From Bacteroidota bacterium (GTDB taxonomy: Bacteria; Bacteroidota; Bacteroidia; NS11-12g; UBA955), in assembly GCA_016787485.1 (NCBI GenBank), contig JAEUUL010000004.1, positions 124,001 through 188,000 of the forward strand: DNA of 64,000 bases. The letters are read 5' to 3'. The notes below the pieces were generated by a model, which had not been told where the DNA came from, did not search any database, and saw only the letters and a program-made list of their open reading frames with translations. The position numbers were made by a program, and so were the translations under genes. Position 1 is the first letter of the stretch. The number at the start of each line of letters is the position of its first letter. Below, piece by piece: positions 18,356 through 27,184 of this stretch.

Positions 18356-19236
18356 TTAAAATTTTCCCGGGGAAAAACCACCTCTGCGAATTTTCAATCC
18401 CTCTCGTGTTTTTATCCAATATTTTCTTCCATATTTTCCCAATGGAATGGAGAAGTTGATCGCAATATTTGGAGTAGTTGTCATTGTTTTCCTTATTTCC
18501 GCGGATAGCTCCCATATCACTGAATCCTGGGATATCGGGAACTGACCGATCTGCAAGATTTGCGGTAAGTTGTCCATTGCTGTTTATCAAGGATGTTTTA
18601 TCTACATACGTTGTGCTAACATCATCCAGGTAATCAGTAAATGTTTTCCGAAAACCAAATTCACAGGAAAGGGCACTGTTGTCCTTATATTTTTTCAGCA
18701 AGAGATGCAAACCCATAGGAATGGTATAGGAAAACAAAGGATGTGGTTTTATATCGGGTAAGAAATACTGACCGTCAGTGCCAGACTGCCTTAGCTCATA
18801 TACACTTCCATTGAAGCGGGTATTTGGGTTGAAACGAAAAACCCCGTCTCCGAAAAAGACAGAATTCGTTCCGTTCTTGCCAAGATAAAGTTTAGTAGAA
18901 ACTGAAAACTCAAACACATTGAAAAAAAAAGACCGATTGCGCATGTGGCGTTCCCTGTTTTTGGTTAATTTGTCATTACCGCTTAATCTTATGTAATTCA
19001 ATTGTGCCCGCATGCCCAAAATATGATTAAAAACTTCGGAAAGTAGATGTTAAGGCATATCTCGTGCTGCCGGCATTAATGTCCATGAAATCACTGGTTG
19101 CCAAACCGGGTTTCCCTCCCAAATCACCCAAAAAAATGGAAAGACCTGCACCTAAAAGTAAATCGCTTTGTTGTGCCCACAAAGCCTGAATATTCAATGT
19201 GAAAAATGATGTAATAAAAATATTTAATTTCTGCAT
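18356..19236 (-). pseudogene. Outer-membrane barrel gene broken by two frameshifts
   Basis: Three frames read in series match the intact barrel protein encoded at 58608-59504. The first runs from 19236 (signal peptide, then LLGAGLSIFLGDLGGKPGL to YALTSTFRSF, stop). The second resumes as FNHILGMRAQLNYIRLSG and continues through DYLDDVSTTYVDKT to NDNYS. The third gives NIAINFSIPLGKYG to GGFSPGKF. The first break is one extra T in a T5 run (plus-strand A run at 19029-19033); the second is one extra A in an AAA run (18468-18470). Removing both bases gives 292 residues against 298 in the paralogue, with no gap at the second joint. It precedes giant gene 1 by 14 bp. Sequencing error in homopolymers is the main alternative. 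Confidence 0.8.
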
Positions 19237-19326
19237 TTCAACCACGAATAAATCAAGATGGGTTTTTTAAAACTGGCGGCATTTGACTTTCATTGTTTAT
19301 AAGCTACCAAAACACTTAATCCAATG

Positions 19327-19334
19327 CAAAGATA
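19327..19334 (-). promoter_or_regulatory. -7 box of the barrel-giant protein 1 operon
   Basis: TATCTTTG on the minus strand (CAAAGATA on plus) lies about 90 nt before the start at 19236. It is 28 nt downstream, in gene direction, of the 21-bp tandem repeats. Confidence 0.55.
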
Positions 19335-19362
19335 CTCATATTAATGCTAAAGGAATGCCATC

Positions 19363-19414
19363 CTTTACAAAGTCAAAATGGGGCTTTACAAAGTCAAAAT
19401 GGGGCTTTACAAAG
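19363..19414 (+). repeat. 21-bp tandem direct repeats, locus A
   Basis: Two perfect 21-bp units at 19363-19383 and 19384-19404, then a 10-bp partial third unit at 19405-19414. Each unit has the core ACAAAGTCAAAA followed by TGGGG. The repeats lie upstream of the broken-barrel/giant protein 1 operon on the minus strand. Closely related units occur at 24831-24879 and, degenerate, at 52564-52610. A 21-bp period equals two helical turns, as in direct-repeat operators. Confidence 0.9.
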
Positions 19415-19497
19415 ACAGTACCGTAGTTTCTAAAAAAACAATTCTGGGTTGCCGTGATTACTCAGCGAAAAACTTTCTGACGGATGTTAATTGTGCA

Positions 19498-22400
19498 CTA
19501 TCTGTTTATTAGCAGTTTCTCACTTTTGCCGGAATAATTATCGGTTACTGTGAGTACATATACCCCACTGCTGAGGTTGCTTACATCTGCCGTGCAGAAA
19601 CTCTGTGTGCAACTGCCTCTTAGCAGCACCTGTCCGGTGGCGTTGCTGATCCTGTAGCTGAATCCTTCTTCTGCCGCTACACTGATATGAATGAGTGTAT
19701 TGGCCGGATTCGGCCAGAATGCAAATGCATGATTGGCCGAAGTCCCATTGAAACGCACTGCGCGAATTTCACTGCGTTGATTCGTGCCATCCAGGTTTAT
19801 CAGTTTTAAGCGGTAGTAAACCACATCCTTCAGGACCTCAGTCTGGTTGTCGGTATAATTGTAATACCGGGGGCTTAAACTATTCCCTGCGGCAGCAACC
19901 TGACCCATATCCACGAATTTATTCTGGCTTGCAAGTTTCCGCTGCACAACAAATTTTGAGGTATTGGTCTCACTCAGTGTCATCCAGTCCAATCTCACCC
20001 CATCTCCGGTTTTAACTGCATAAAAATAACCCCATTGCAAATCGAGTGGAACATAGAAGGAGGGTAAGGATGCGACCGCATCGGTGCTGCCACAATTGCA
20101 TGGCTGGGTCACAATGAGTTTGAGATACTGTGAAGGGGGCAATGTTTTGTGTCCATACAAAAGGATTTTGGAGTAAGTATTGGACCCGGATGCCGCCAGA
20201 GGAGCAAAAGTATCGGTAAACAGGCTGGCCTCACCCGGGTCTTTTATGTTGTTGTTGTTCACATCGGCAAACAATTGAATGATTGGTTGATTAGCGGTTG
20301 CATTTCCCAAATTCCGGAATATCAGATTGCTGAGAATAATGGAATCGGGTTGATAAATATTACCTGCGGTAGTGTCCTGCACCAATCTGGCAGAACCGGA
20401 TCCGGGGATATAGGTAATCCGAGGTTTCTGAACAGGTCGATCCTGTTCGAGCTTATTGTTTTCTACAAACGAATTGCAAACACCCCCAGGCACAGTTGCA
20501 CATGTAGCGGTATATGACGACACAGCCTGCAGTGTAAGATTGCTGTTCCCACCACAAGATATATTCGACGGACTATAATAGTTCAACTGAATTACTGTAC
20601 TGTCAAATGCGGGCAAGCCGTTGGCCACCCAACGCAGCCTCTGGCGGCCACCTACCGTATCCACAAGAGGTGTAGTTACTGAAAACGGATTGCGAATAAA
20701 ATTAATGGAGCCAGGTACGTAAAAAGAACCTGCCGGCAAATAAGCCCATAACTGATCGTTGGCAGAACTTGTACCAGTTTCATAATTGTTCAGTTTTATT
20801 TCCATCAGGAATTGCGAATCGCAAGTAGTAATCCCGGGTGTAATAGTCCCTAAAACCAACAGTTTGGGTCCTGGAGCACCAGTAATAATGATGGGATCAA
20901 ATTCTGCATCTTGCGGCAATACAGCCCCGCAGGCTTTCTTCGAATTTGCTATGAAACGCACACTGCTGCCAGAGGTATAATTACAATTGGTAACCATTCT
21001 CATTCTAAGCAAAATCTCATTGAAAGGAGCTTCACCAATGGGTCTGAGTCCATCCGTTTTTATTTGTGCTATGCTGTCTGAAATATAAAATCTGTATCGG
21101 CCGGGTATTACCTGAACCGGAGTAATATTTGTCCAGGTGGGGGCATTAGCAGGATATTTATACTGATAATGAGGCACCAAATAAGCACCATTGCCGCCAT
21201 CGGGCACCAGAAAATCCAGGTGCACGTCATAGGCTGCGGCAACCTGCCTGCTGCTCACACTAACCGTCCAGGCCAGCGTATCGCACAAGGGTGATGGGTC
21301 TGCCGGTGCTGAAATCAAATCAGTCTGTACAAGAGCATTCAATGGTATTACAAAGGTTCTGATGCTGTCTGCACGACAGCTTCCGGATGTACCTGCCAGG
21401 CTGGCGGGATATCCGGTACAGTTCCAACCGGAATAAATAATAAGGCTATCGAAATCGCAGGCCGTATAACTCGCAAAAACCCGGAATTGTTTAATGGTAC
21501 CTCCTCCATTAAGATTGCCAGACTGGTAAATTCCATTCACACTTGTAAGCAGGGTTCCGGTTCCAAGGTCACGAATACTATCTACCAATATGCGGCCCGT
21601 TGGGCTGCGGGTGCCAATCCATACATTGTTGGCTACAGCGCCAATGGCATTGTTCTGCAATTGAAAATCCCAACTGATGGTTCTGTTTATGCCCTGTACC
21701 ACGGTAGCACCCACATTTGCCACATCCAGCTGAGCAGAATTCTGATACTGGTAGGTGCCTCTGGTATGGTTATTGGGCACCCCCCGGGTAGTAATGCCTG
21801 TCCAGGAAGCTCTCCCAATCCAGCGATCGGCTGTAAACTGGGTCAAAATGCTATTGGCCGGTACAGCGCAGGATGATTTGATATAATTGTACATCTGCCA
21901 GTAGCTGCCGGTAGTGGATGGCACCTGGCTTCCACCTGCAAATGTATACAGAGGGGTAAGTAGGAAAGTATACCAATCACCGATAACAGAAAGGGGTGTT
22001 ATACTGAAAACTTTGGAACCGGCCTTGCCTGCACCTGTGGTGAATACATAGGTGATGCGGGTTGAGTCTAAAACGTAACCCGAGGGAATGAGGATACGAA
22101 CGGTATCCAGGGTGGTAAACAGCCGATATTCATAAGGAAAATGCAAACTGCCCGCATAGTTGGCGCAACAATCTCCCACACTCTGAAAATAATCAGAATA
22201 TACCGTGGTTTGGTCACATCCTGTAGGTCGGGAAATAAAACCACCATTATAGCCTTTGTACACATTCACTACACGGTAGTTGGATGGCAAATCCAGACAG
22301 CGGTATCGCGCAGTATCACTGGTAGGGTTGCTGTAGGGACTCACATACACCATGTTGGAGGTAGTAACCAGATCATCCGGATTGGCCGATTCCTGCACAT

Positions 22401-24792
22401 TCCGGTTGTAAACAAACTTCAGTTTCAGTTGAATAGAATCTCCATCGTCAAAGTAAAACCCACCCGGGAAGCCAGAAACGGTTGAACTGAAATCAAATTC
22501 CACCCTGCGGCGGGAAGAGGTATCAAATTTGGTAAATGGCAAACCGGTAACCGTAAAACTTGTGCCGGTAGATTGATCTATTACCCGAATCTCACCACTC
22601 ACAGGTTCGGCCATATTGCCGTATTGTGGAATATAGATGCTGGCGTACCCATAGGCAAAGGTGGCGGCTGGCGATTGCGAACCCCTTACAATTCTGGCAT
22701 GGTAAGTGAGTTCAAAAGAATCCCGTGGAGCCATTTTGTCCCACTCAACCAGATTCATATTCATAGTTCCACTGCCATCCGGAATGCCGTTGTTGTCATT
22801 GTCCACCTGCCCGAAAGTGGTTCGCCTGATTTGTGCAAAATACGGCACCACACCGCCTCTCGGGCATGAGCCGGGGCATATAAGGGTAATGGGATTGCCA
22901 TTTCTGCAACTGTATGGAAGCACCTGGAACCCGCATCGTCTTACTGGTCTTACATTGAAATACTGCACATAAATCGTATTCACTCCACTCACTCCTCCCA
23001 AACTGCAATCCAGAATCATTCTGGGTGTGGTTGTCCACCCGTTTGGAGAAGGAAAATTGCGGTAATACGCTTCTAGAATTCGGGTAGTGGGGTTCCAGCT
23101 AACAGAATCCACATATTTAATAAACGTACTGCTCAGGCTGGTCATTTTCAGTTTGGATGAATCTCCATCCCATTTCAGCCCGGCAGGCAATTCCAGTTTC
23201 ATCATAAAGAAATCACCTGTTACACGGTAATGGTTGAATCCGGAACCACGATTGGTGGTGAGTTCAATGGTTCCTGAATCTCCATTTATCATGTAGGCGG
23301 GTGCCCGGTAAAGTGTTTTGCCATAATACCGGTGGGCTTCACCCGCCAGATTGGTTTTTGGCAATGAGTAAGCAGCGGTGCCACAAATATTGGTGAACCA
23401 GGCCATATAATTGACATAGTTCTCCGTTACTGTACACATGGTATTGTCATACAAACCCCTGAACCGTCTGAACCGGATATAAACGGTATCGCCGGAGTTG
23501 ATTGCACTTCTCCTGATGTAAAAGGTGGCAGTTGGATTGGATGTGGGCCAGAAAGTCCTTGAAAAACCATACTGCACCATAGAATCGGGCGTGGTTTTGC
23601 TATAAGTACCTGTGTTTGTTTTTACAAAAATATTCGCCGTATCTATATAGCTCATACTGGAACCGTTGGGCCCTGTATAGGCTTCAATCGGATAACACTG
23701 GTCTATGCGCATGGCAACATTGCTTGCCCTGCCGGATCCAATATTGATAAACCTGACAACTACGGTATCGTAACTGCCATAGCAGCCATTATTTACGGAT
23801 ACCAGCTGTGCCCTGAGATTGGGTATAATGCTGGGAATCTGCACTGAAGGATAAAGATTGGAAAGATTACATATAGGCGTGTTCAAGCAACCCCAATAAG
23901 CTGTAATTTCACTGCTTTGGCTGGGGTCGGTGCATGAATTTACCCGAAATGATTCATTGATAAAAACTGTATCTGCCGGGAAGACAGACTGGTTTTTCAG
24001 ATTTTGAATGTGCTGGTACCAGATGGTATCGCCGTTTATCCGTGTGGGAGAGACATAAACACCGTTCACTTCAAGGTCAGTATAGAAGGTGCCCGGCTGG
24101 TAAACTGCTCTGAACCATACTGTGTCTAAGGTACTATTGGTTCCGGTGTTTCTGATTCTCCAGCTGCGGGTATGTACCGAGCCAATGGTGGCATTCGGGC
24201 GATTATTATCCGCCCTGGCTTCAAGAATGATTGTGGGCGCCTTGATGGCACTTACAAAATCCTGGCCGCTTTTTACAACATTAAACCCTCCCCCAACAGT
24301 GGAGGTGAGCCGCATTGTGTGCACTGCGGAAGTTAGCCCGTTTACCCCGCAGGATGCCCTTACCAGAAGTTTTATCAAGGTAGGGGTATTGCCGTTGTTC
24401 AGAGGTGCGTTCATTGTCAATGTGGCAATCCGGGTATTCAATCCACTTAAGGATGCTATTCGCGCAGACGGGATATACCCGGTAACGATAAAGCCGGCAG
24501 GCAAAGTATCAGACAGCTCAACAGTACCTGTTAGGGCACCTGTTGCCACCCGAAGATAGATGGTAATGGTATCCGGGGTGCCGCATTCATTTAGAATCAG
24601 TTGATGGTGATTGGTACTGTCGCCCAATACGACAATCTGCCCCTGAAGCATTGGTTTCCCGCAGAACAAGCCCAGAACAATAACGGTCATTCTCAGCAGT
24701 GCCGGTTGAATTTTTTGGCTTAGCCGCGAAGTTGATATGGCACTCTTAGGGCTTTTTCCAAAGAGCCTTGAAAATAGAAAATTTGCTTTCAT
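19498..24792 (-). CDS. Giant T9SS-exported surface protein 2
   Basis: The 1764-residue protein has a long basic N-terminal region before the hydrophobic signal core (LLRMTVIVLGLFCGK, cleavage near LQGQ). An internal Met at residue 35 is an alternative start, but the -7 box at 24806-24813 favours 24792. The body is beta-rich, with Cys-containing modules and the FDSLIIYSGWNCTGYP motif shared with giant protein 1. Near residue 1600 is LDWMTLSETNTSKFVVQRK, the usual fibronectin-like module before the sorting signal. The C-terminal 75 residues (FAFWPNPANTLIHISV, TADVSNLSSGVYVLTVTD, SEKLLINR) are a T9SS type A domain almost identical to that of giant protein 1. It probably arose by tandem duplication and acts at the cell surface. 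Confidence 0.85.
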   Translation of the reverse strand: MKANFLFSRLFGKSPKSAISTSRLSQKIQPALLRMTVIVLGLFCGKPMLQGQIVVLGDSTNHHQLILNECGTPDTITIYLRVATGALTGTVELSDTLPAGFIVTGYIPSARIASLSGLNTRIATLTMNAPLNNGNTPTLIKLLVRASCGVNGLTSAVHTMRLTSTVGGGFNVVKSGQDFVSAIKAPTIILEARADNNRPNATIGSVHTRSWRIRNTGTNSTLDTVWFRAVYQPGTFYTDLEVNGVYVSPTRINGDTIWYQHIQNLKNQSVFPADTVFINESFRVNSCTDPSQSSEITAYWGCLNTPICNLSNLYPSVQIPSIIPNLRAQLVSVNNGCYGSYDTVVVRFINIGSGRASNVAMRIDQCYPIEAYTGPNGSSMSYIDTANIFVKTNTGTYSKTTPDSMVQYGFSRTFWPTSNPTATFYIRRSAINSGDTVYIRFRRFRGLYDNTMCTVTENYVNYMAWFTNICGTAAYSLPKTNLAGEAHRYYGKTLYRAPAYMINGDSGTIELTTNRGSGFNHYRVTGDFFMMKLELPAGLKWDGDSSKLKMTSLSSTFIKYVDSVSWNPTTRILEAYYRNFPSPNGWTTTPRMILDCSLGGVSGVNTIYVQYFNVRPVRRCGFQVLPYSCRNGNPITLICPGSCPRGGVVPYFAQIRRTTFGQVDNDNNGIPDGSGTMNMNLVEWDKMAPRDSFELTYHARIVRGSQSPAATFAYGYASIYIPQYGNMAEPVSGEIRVIDQSTGTSFTVTGLPFTKFDTSSRRRVEFDFSSTVSGFPGGFYFDDGDSIQLKLKFVYNRNVQESANPDDLVTTSNMVYVSPYSNPTSDTARYRCLDLPSNYRVVNVYKGYNGGFISRPTGCDQTTVYSDYFQSVGDCCANYAGSLHFPYEYRLFTTLDTVRILIPSGYVLDSTRITYVFTTGAGKAGSKVFSITPLSVIGDWYTFLLTPLYTFAGGSQVPSTTGSYWQMYNYIKSSCAVPANSILTQFTADRWIGRASWTGITTRGVPNNHTRGTYQYQNSAQLDVANVGATVVQGINRTISWDFQLQNNAIGAVANNVWIGTRSPTGRILVDSIRDLGTGTLLTSVNGIYQSGNLNGGGTIKQFRVFASYTACDFDSLIIYSGWNCTGYPASLAGTSGSCRADSIRTFVIPLNALVQTDLISAPADPSPLCDTLAWTVSVSSRQVAAAYDVHLDFLVPDGGNGAYLVPHYQYKYPANAPTWTNITPVQVIPGRYRFYISDSIAQIKTDGLRPIGEAPFNEILLRMRMVTNCNYTSGSSVRFIANSKKACGAVLPQDAEFDPIIITGAPGPKLLVLGTITPGITTCDSQFLMEIKLNNYETGTSSANDQLWAYLPAGSFYVPGSINFIRNPFSVTTPLVDTVGGRQRLRWVANGLPAFDSTVIQLNYYSPSNISCGGNSNLTLQAVSSYTATCATVPGGVCNSFVENNKLEQDRPVQKPRITYIPGSGSARLVQDTTAGNIYQPDSIILSNLIFRNLGNATANQPIIQLFADVNNNNIKDPGEASLFTDTFAPLAASGSNTYSKILLYGHKTLPPSQYLKLIVTQPCNCGSTDAVASLPSFYVPLDLQWGYFYAVKTGDGVRLDWMTLSETNTSKFVVQRKLASQNKFVDMGQVAAAGNSLSPRYYNYTDNQTEVLKDVVYYRLKLINLDGTNQRSEIRAVRFNGTSANHAFAFWPNPANTLIHISVAAEEGFSYRISNATGQVLLRGSCTQSFCTADVSNLSSGVYVLTVTDNYSGKSEKLLINR

Positions 24793-24805
24793 TGGAGGGG
24801 TAGTG

Positions 24806-24813
24806 CAAAGCTA
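24806..24813 (-). promoter_or_regulatory. -7 box of giant gene 2
   Basis: TAGCTTTG on the minus strand (CAAAGCTA on plus) lies 13 nt before the ATG at 24792 and 17 nt from the tandem repeats upstream. The spacing of repeat to box differs from that at locus A by 11 bp. Confidence 0.6.
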
Positions 24814-24830
24814 TAGCTATTTCAAATTTC

Positions 24831-24879
24831 ATTCACAAAGTCAAAACAGGGTTTCACAAAGTCAAAACAGGGTTTCACA
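24831..24879 (+). repeat. 21-bp tandem direct repeats, locus B
   Basis: Two 21-bp units at 24831-24851 and 24852-24872 that differ at one base, plus a 7-bp partial unit to 24879. The core is CACAAAGTCAAAAC then AGGG. They match locus A in core and period and stand directly upstream of the giant gene 2 promoter. Confidence 0.9.
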
Positions 24880-24934
24880 TATGCCCTTTAGTATTAAAGT
24901 ACTAAAAAAAGGTGTTTGGGAAATCCCATTGTAA

Positions 24935-25249
24935 AAAATACCTTGCCGGCAGACTGCAGAATGACAGCCTGGCTCTTCAGATTCAAAATTAAGGTCAAAC
25001 TCCTGCAAACAACTGCTGCATGGAAACAGAGGGCAATGCGATGTTTAACCCGATACCCCTGACATTTGCCAGCTTTCTCAGGATCACATGTATTCAGTTA
25101 TGGACTTTGCTCAACAAAAAGCATTTCCCCGGAGTTGGTTTGGTTACATCATTTTCATGGGTTGCTTTTCCGTAGGTTGCACACTACCCATACTTAAAAT
25201 TTCCTGTAAATCAACTCATCCTACGTGAGACTGTGCTGATTTGCCGGGG
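24935..25249. other. Intergenic region without a clear gene
   Basis: This stretch separates the upstream region of giant gene 2 from the 3' end of the acyl-CoA dehydrogenase gene. The only frame of note is a 42-codon plus-strand one at 25100-25228, with a hydrophobic stretch GYIIFMGCFSVGC. It has no convincing ribosome-binding site or promoter, and I do not call it a gene. No terminator hairpin with a T tract was found. Confidence 0.4.
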
Positions 25250-26392
25250 TTAGCCCTTAAGCACGCTGCGGCTGATAACCACCCGCTGCACCTCGCTGGT
25301 ACCCTCGTAAATCTGGGTGATTTTGGCGTCGCGCATCAGGCGTTCCACATGGTACTCTTTTACATAGCCATAACCCCCGTGAATCTGCACTGCTTCCACC
25401 GCAGTTTTCATCGCGGTCTCACTCGCAAAAAGCTTGGCCATGCTACTCGCACGGTCGTAGTCCAGGTGCTGGTCTTTGAGCCATGCGGCCTTCAGGCACA
25501 ACAAACGTGAAGCTTCTATTTCAGTCGCCATATCTGCCAGTTTAAAGGCAATGGCCTGGTGGTTCATGATCTCGGTGCCGAAGGCTTTGCGTTCCTTCGA
25601 ATATTTCAGTGCCAACTCATAGGCTCCACTGGCAATACCCAGCGCCTGTGAGGCAATGCCTATGCGGCCACCGGCCAGGGTTTTCATGGCAAACTTGAAT
25701 CCGAACCCATCTTCACCTATGCGGTTTTCTTTGGGCACCACCACATCCTGAAACATGATGCTGTGCGTATCACTGCCGCGGATGCCCAGTTTGTCTTCCT
25801 TCTTACCTACAGTTACACCCGGTGAGTTCTTCTCTACAATCAGGGCATTGATGCCTTTGTGGCCTTTTGCCACATCGGTTTGTGCCATCACGAGATACAC
25901 GCTGGCACTGTTGCCATTGGTAATCCAGTTTTTGGTGCCATTCAGCAGGTAGTGGTCGCCCTTGTCTTCAGCGGTAGTGCGCTGACTGGTGGCATCGCTG
26001 CCTGCTTCGGGTTCACTCAGCAGAAATGCGCCTATGATTTCACCTTTGGCCAGTGGCACCAGGTATTTCTGCTTCTGCTCCTCATTGCCGAAAGTCTCCA
26101 GACCCCAGCATACCAGACTGTTGTTTACACTCATCACCACCGAACAGGAGGCGTCTATTTTGCTTATTTCCTCCATGGCCAGCACATAGCTCATGGTATC
26201 CATTCCGCTACCGCCGTATTTGGGGTCTACCATCATACCCAGAAAACCCAGTTCGCCCAGTTTTTTTATCTGCTCGGCAGGAAATTTCTGGTGTTCATCG
26301 CGTTCTATCACACCGGGCAACAGCTCAGTCTGTGCGAAATCTCTGGCGGCTTGTTGTACAGCCAAATGCTCTTCGGAAAGTTCGAAATTCAT
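25250..26392 (-). CDS. Acyl-CoA dehydrogenase
   Basis: The 380-residue flavoprotein starts MNFELSEEHLAVQQAARDFA, the usual N-terminus of short-chain acyl-CoA dehydrogenases. It has the FAD and substrate signatures FLLSEPEAGSDATS (about residues 122-135) and GGRIGIASQALGIASGAYE (about 241-259), and the catalytic Glu within YEGTSEVQ near residue 365. It oxidises short or medium straight-chain acyl-CoA to the 2-enoyl-CoA in the cytoplasm, passing electrons to ETF. It is monocistronic, divergent from the ferredoxin gene, with its own -7 box at 26407-26414. Chain-length specificity (butyryl-CoA type) is inferred from overall similarity. Confidence 0.93.
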   Translation of the reverse strand: MNFELSEEHLAVQQAARDFAQTELLPGVIERDEHQKFPAEQIKKLGELGFLGMMVDPKYGGSGMDTMSYVLAMEEISKIDASCSVVMSVNNSLVCWGLETFGNEEQKQKYLVPLAKGEIIGAFLLSEPEAGSDATSQRTTAEDKGDHYLLNGTKNWITNGNSASVYLVMAQTDVAKGHKGINALIVEKNSPGVTVGKKEDKLGIRGSDTHSIMFQDVVVPKENRIGEDGFGFKFAMKTLAGGRIGIASQALGIASGAYELALKYSKERKAFGTEIMNHQAIAFKLADMATEIEASRLLCLKAAWLKDQHLDYDRASSMAKLFASETAMKTAVEAVQIHGGYGYVKEYHVERLMRDAKITQIYEGTSEVQRVVISRSVLKG

Positions 26393-26406
26393 AGTGAGTG
26401 AAAGGG

Positions 26407-26414
26407 CAAAAATA
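26407..26414 (-). promoter_or_regulatory. -7 box of the acyl-CoA dehydrogenase gene
   Basis: TATTTTTG on the minus strand (CAAAAATA on plus), 14 nt before the ATG at 26392. Confidence 0.55.
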
Positions 26415-26480
26415 GGATTTTGTTTGCGAAAATACGTACATCCCTGCCAGCAAATCAAAACCAATGCCCGCCGGGTGTGT

Positions 26481-26488
26481 TATCTTTG
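26481..26488 (+). promoter_or_regulatory. -7 box of the ferredoxin gene
   Basis: TATCTTTG ends only 6 nt before the ATG at 26495, so the transcript would start at or within a few bases of the start codon. Confidence 0.6.
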
Positions 26489-26494
26489 CAGCCC

Positions 26495-26824
26495 ATGGGA
26501 AATATCACTTTCCACTTTGAGAATAAAGAGAAAACACCCCTCACCGTAGAGATTTTCGAGGGAGAAAGCATACTGGATGTTGCACTGGACAATGATGTTC
26601 ACCTGAACCACAACTGCGGCGGCGTTTGCGGATGCAGTACCTGCCATGTGTATGTGGAGCAGGGTGAGGATTTGCTGCCGGAAATGAGTGAACGCGAAGA
26701 GGATTATGTAGACCGCGCACGCAATCCCAAATACAACAGCCGTCTGGCATGCCAGTGCAAGTTGCAGGAAGAAGGCAACATCACCGTTACCATCCCTGAC
26801 CAAAGCGGCATCATCGGCCATTAA
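26495..26824 (+). CDS. fdx: 2Fe-2S ferredoxin, adrenodoxin/ISC type
   Basis: The 109-residue protein starts MGNITFHFENKEK and has the cluster motif NCGGVCGCSTCHVYV, giving C-x5-C-x2-C, with the fourth ligand in RLACQCKL near residue 95. The conserved acidic stretch EREEDYVDRA lies between. This is the vertebrate-type ferredoxin that supplies electrons to iron-sulfur cluster assembly. The next gene is iscX, 46 bp downstream, which supports an ISC role even though iscS/iscU are not in the window. The TAnnTTTG box lies 6 nt before the ATG and no Shine-Dalgarno is visible. Confidence 0.9.
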   Translation: MGNITFHFENKEKTPLTVEIFEGESILDVALDNDVHLNHNCGGVCGCSTCHVYVEQGEDLLPEMSEREEDYVDRARNPKYNSRLACQCKLQEEGNITVTIPDQSGIIGH

Positions 26825-26870
26825 TCCGCCACACGATTTACTTCACGTCCCAATCTGCTAACGAAAAACC

Positions 26871-27101
26871 ATGTTTGAACCACCCATATACTGGAACGAC
26901 CACGAAGACATTGCCATGAAACTGTATGAGAAATTCGGCGATGAGTTCAACGAGAGTAAAATTTACCGTGTACGGTTTACCGAACTGCTGGAGTGGGTGC
27001 TGGAGTTGCCCGGATTTGCCGGCAAGCGGGAAGAATGCAATGAAGGCCACCTGGAAATGATACAGGCCAAATGGGTGTACGAGTGGCGGGATAATCAATA
27101 A
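26871..27101 (+). CDS. iscX: Fe-S cluster assembly protein IscX
   Basis: The 76-residue acidic protein has the IscX pattern: YWNDHEDIAMKLYEKFGDE, then YRVRFTELLEWVLELPGFAG and EGHLEMIQAKWVYEW, matching the helix arrangement and VRFTxLxxW core of the family (about 66 residues in Enterobacteria). IscX binds IscS and iron and modulates cluster assembly. It follows the ferredoxin gene, the usual genomic neighbour. Confidence 0.88.
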   Translation: MFEPPIYWNDHEDIAMKLYEKFGDEFNESKIYRVRFTELLEWVLELPGFAGKREECNEGHLEMIQAKWVYEWRDNQ

Positions 27102-27161
27102 CCACCCTTCTTTTTTCGATAAACAGGCCGCTTTCATTCACTCCGCTATAGGGGATAGAAG

Positions 27162-27169
27162 TACTTTTG
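27162..27169 (+). promoter_or_regulatory. -7 box of the T9SS protein gene
   Basis: TACTTTTG, a full TAnnTTTG match, 15 nt before the ATG at 27185. Confidence 0.55.
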
Positions 27170-27184
27170 TGGTACCAATAGCGT

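Noticed and set aside
19027-19040. Programmed +1 frameshift in the barrel gene
   Set aside because: TTT-TAA looks like a slip site, but a second, unrelated insertion is needed to restore the protein and the intact paralogue has no such site. Decay or sequencing error is simpler.
19363-19414. The tandem 21-bp repeats as a short CRISPR array
   Set aside because: The units abut without spacers, there are only two full copies, and no cas gene is in the window.
25100-25228. A 42-codon lipoprotein-like gene
   Set aside because: There is no ribosome-binding site, the hydrophobic stretch is too far from the N-terminus, and no homologous pattern is recognised.
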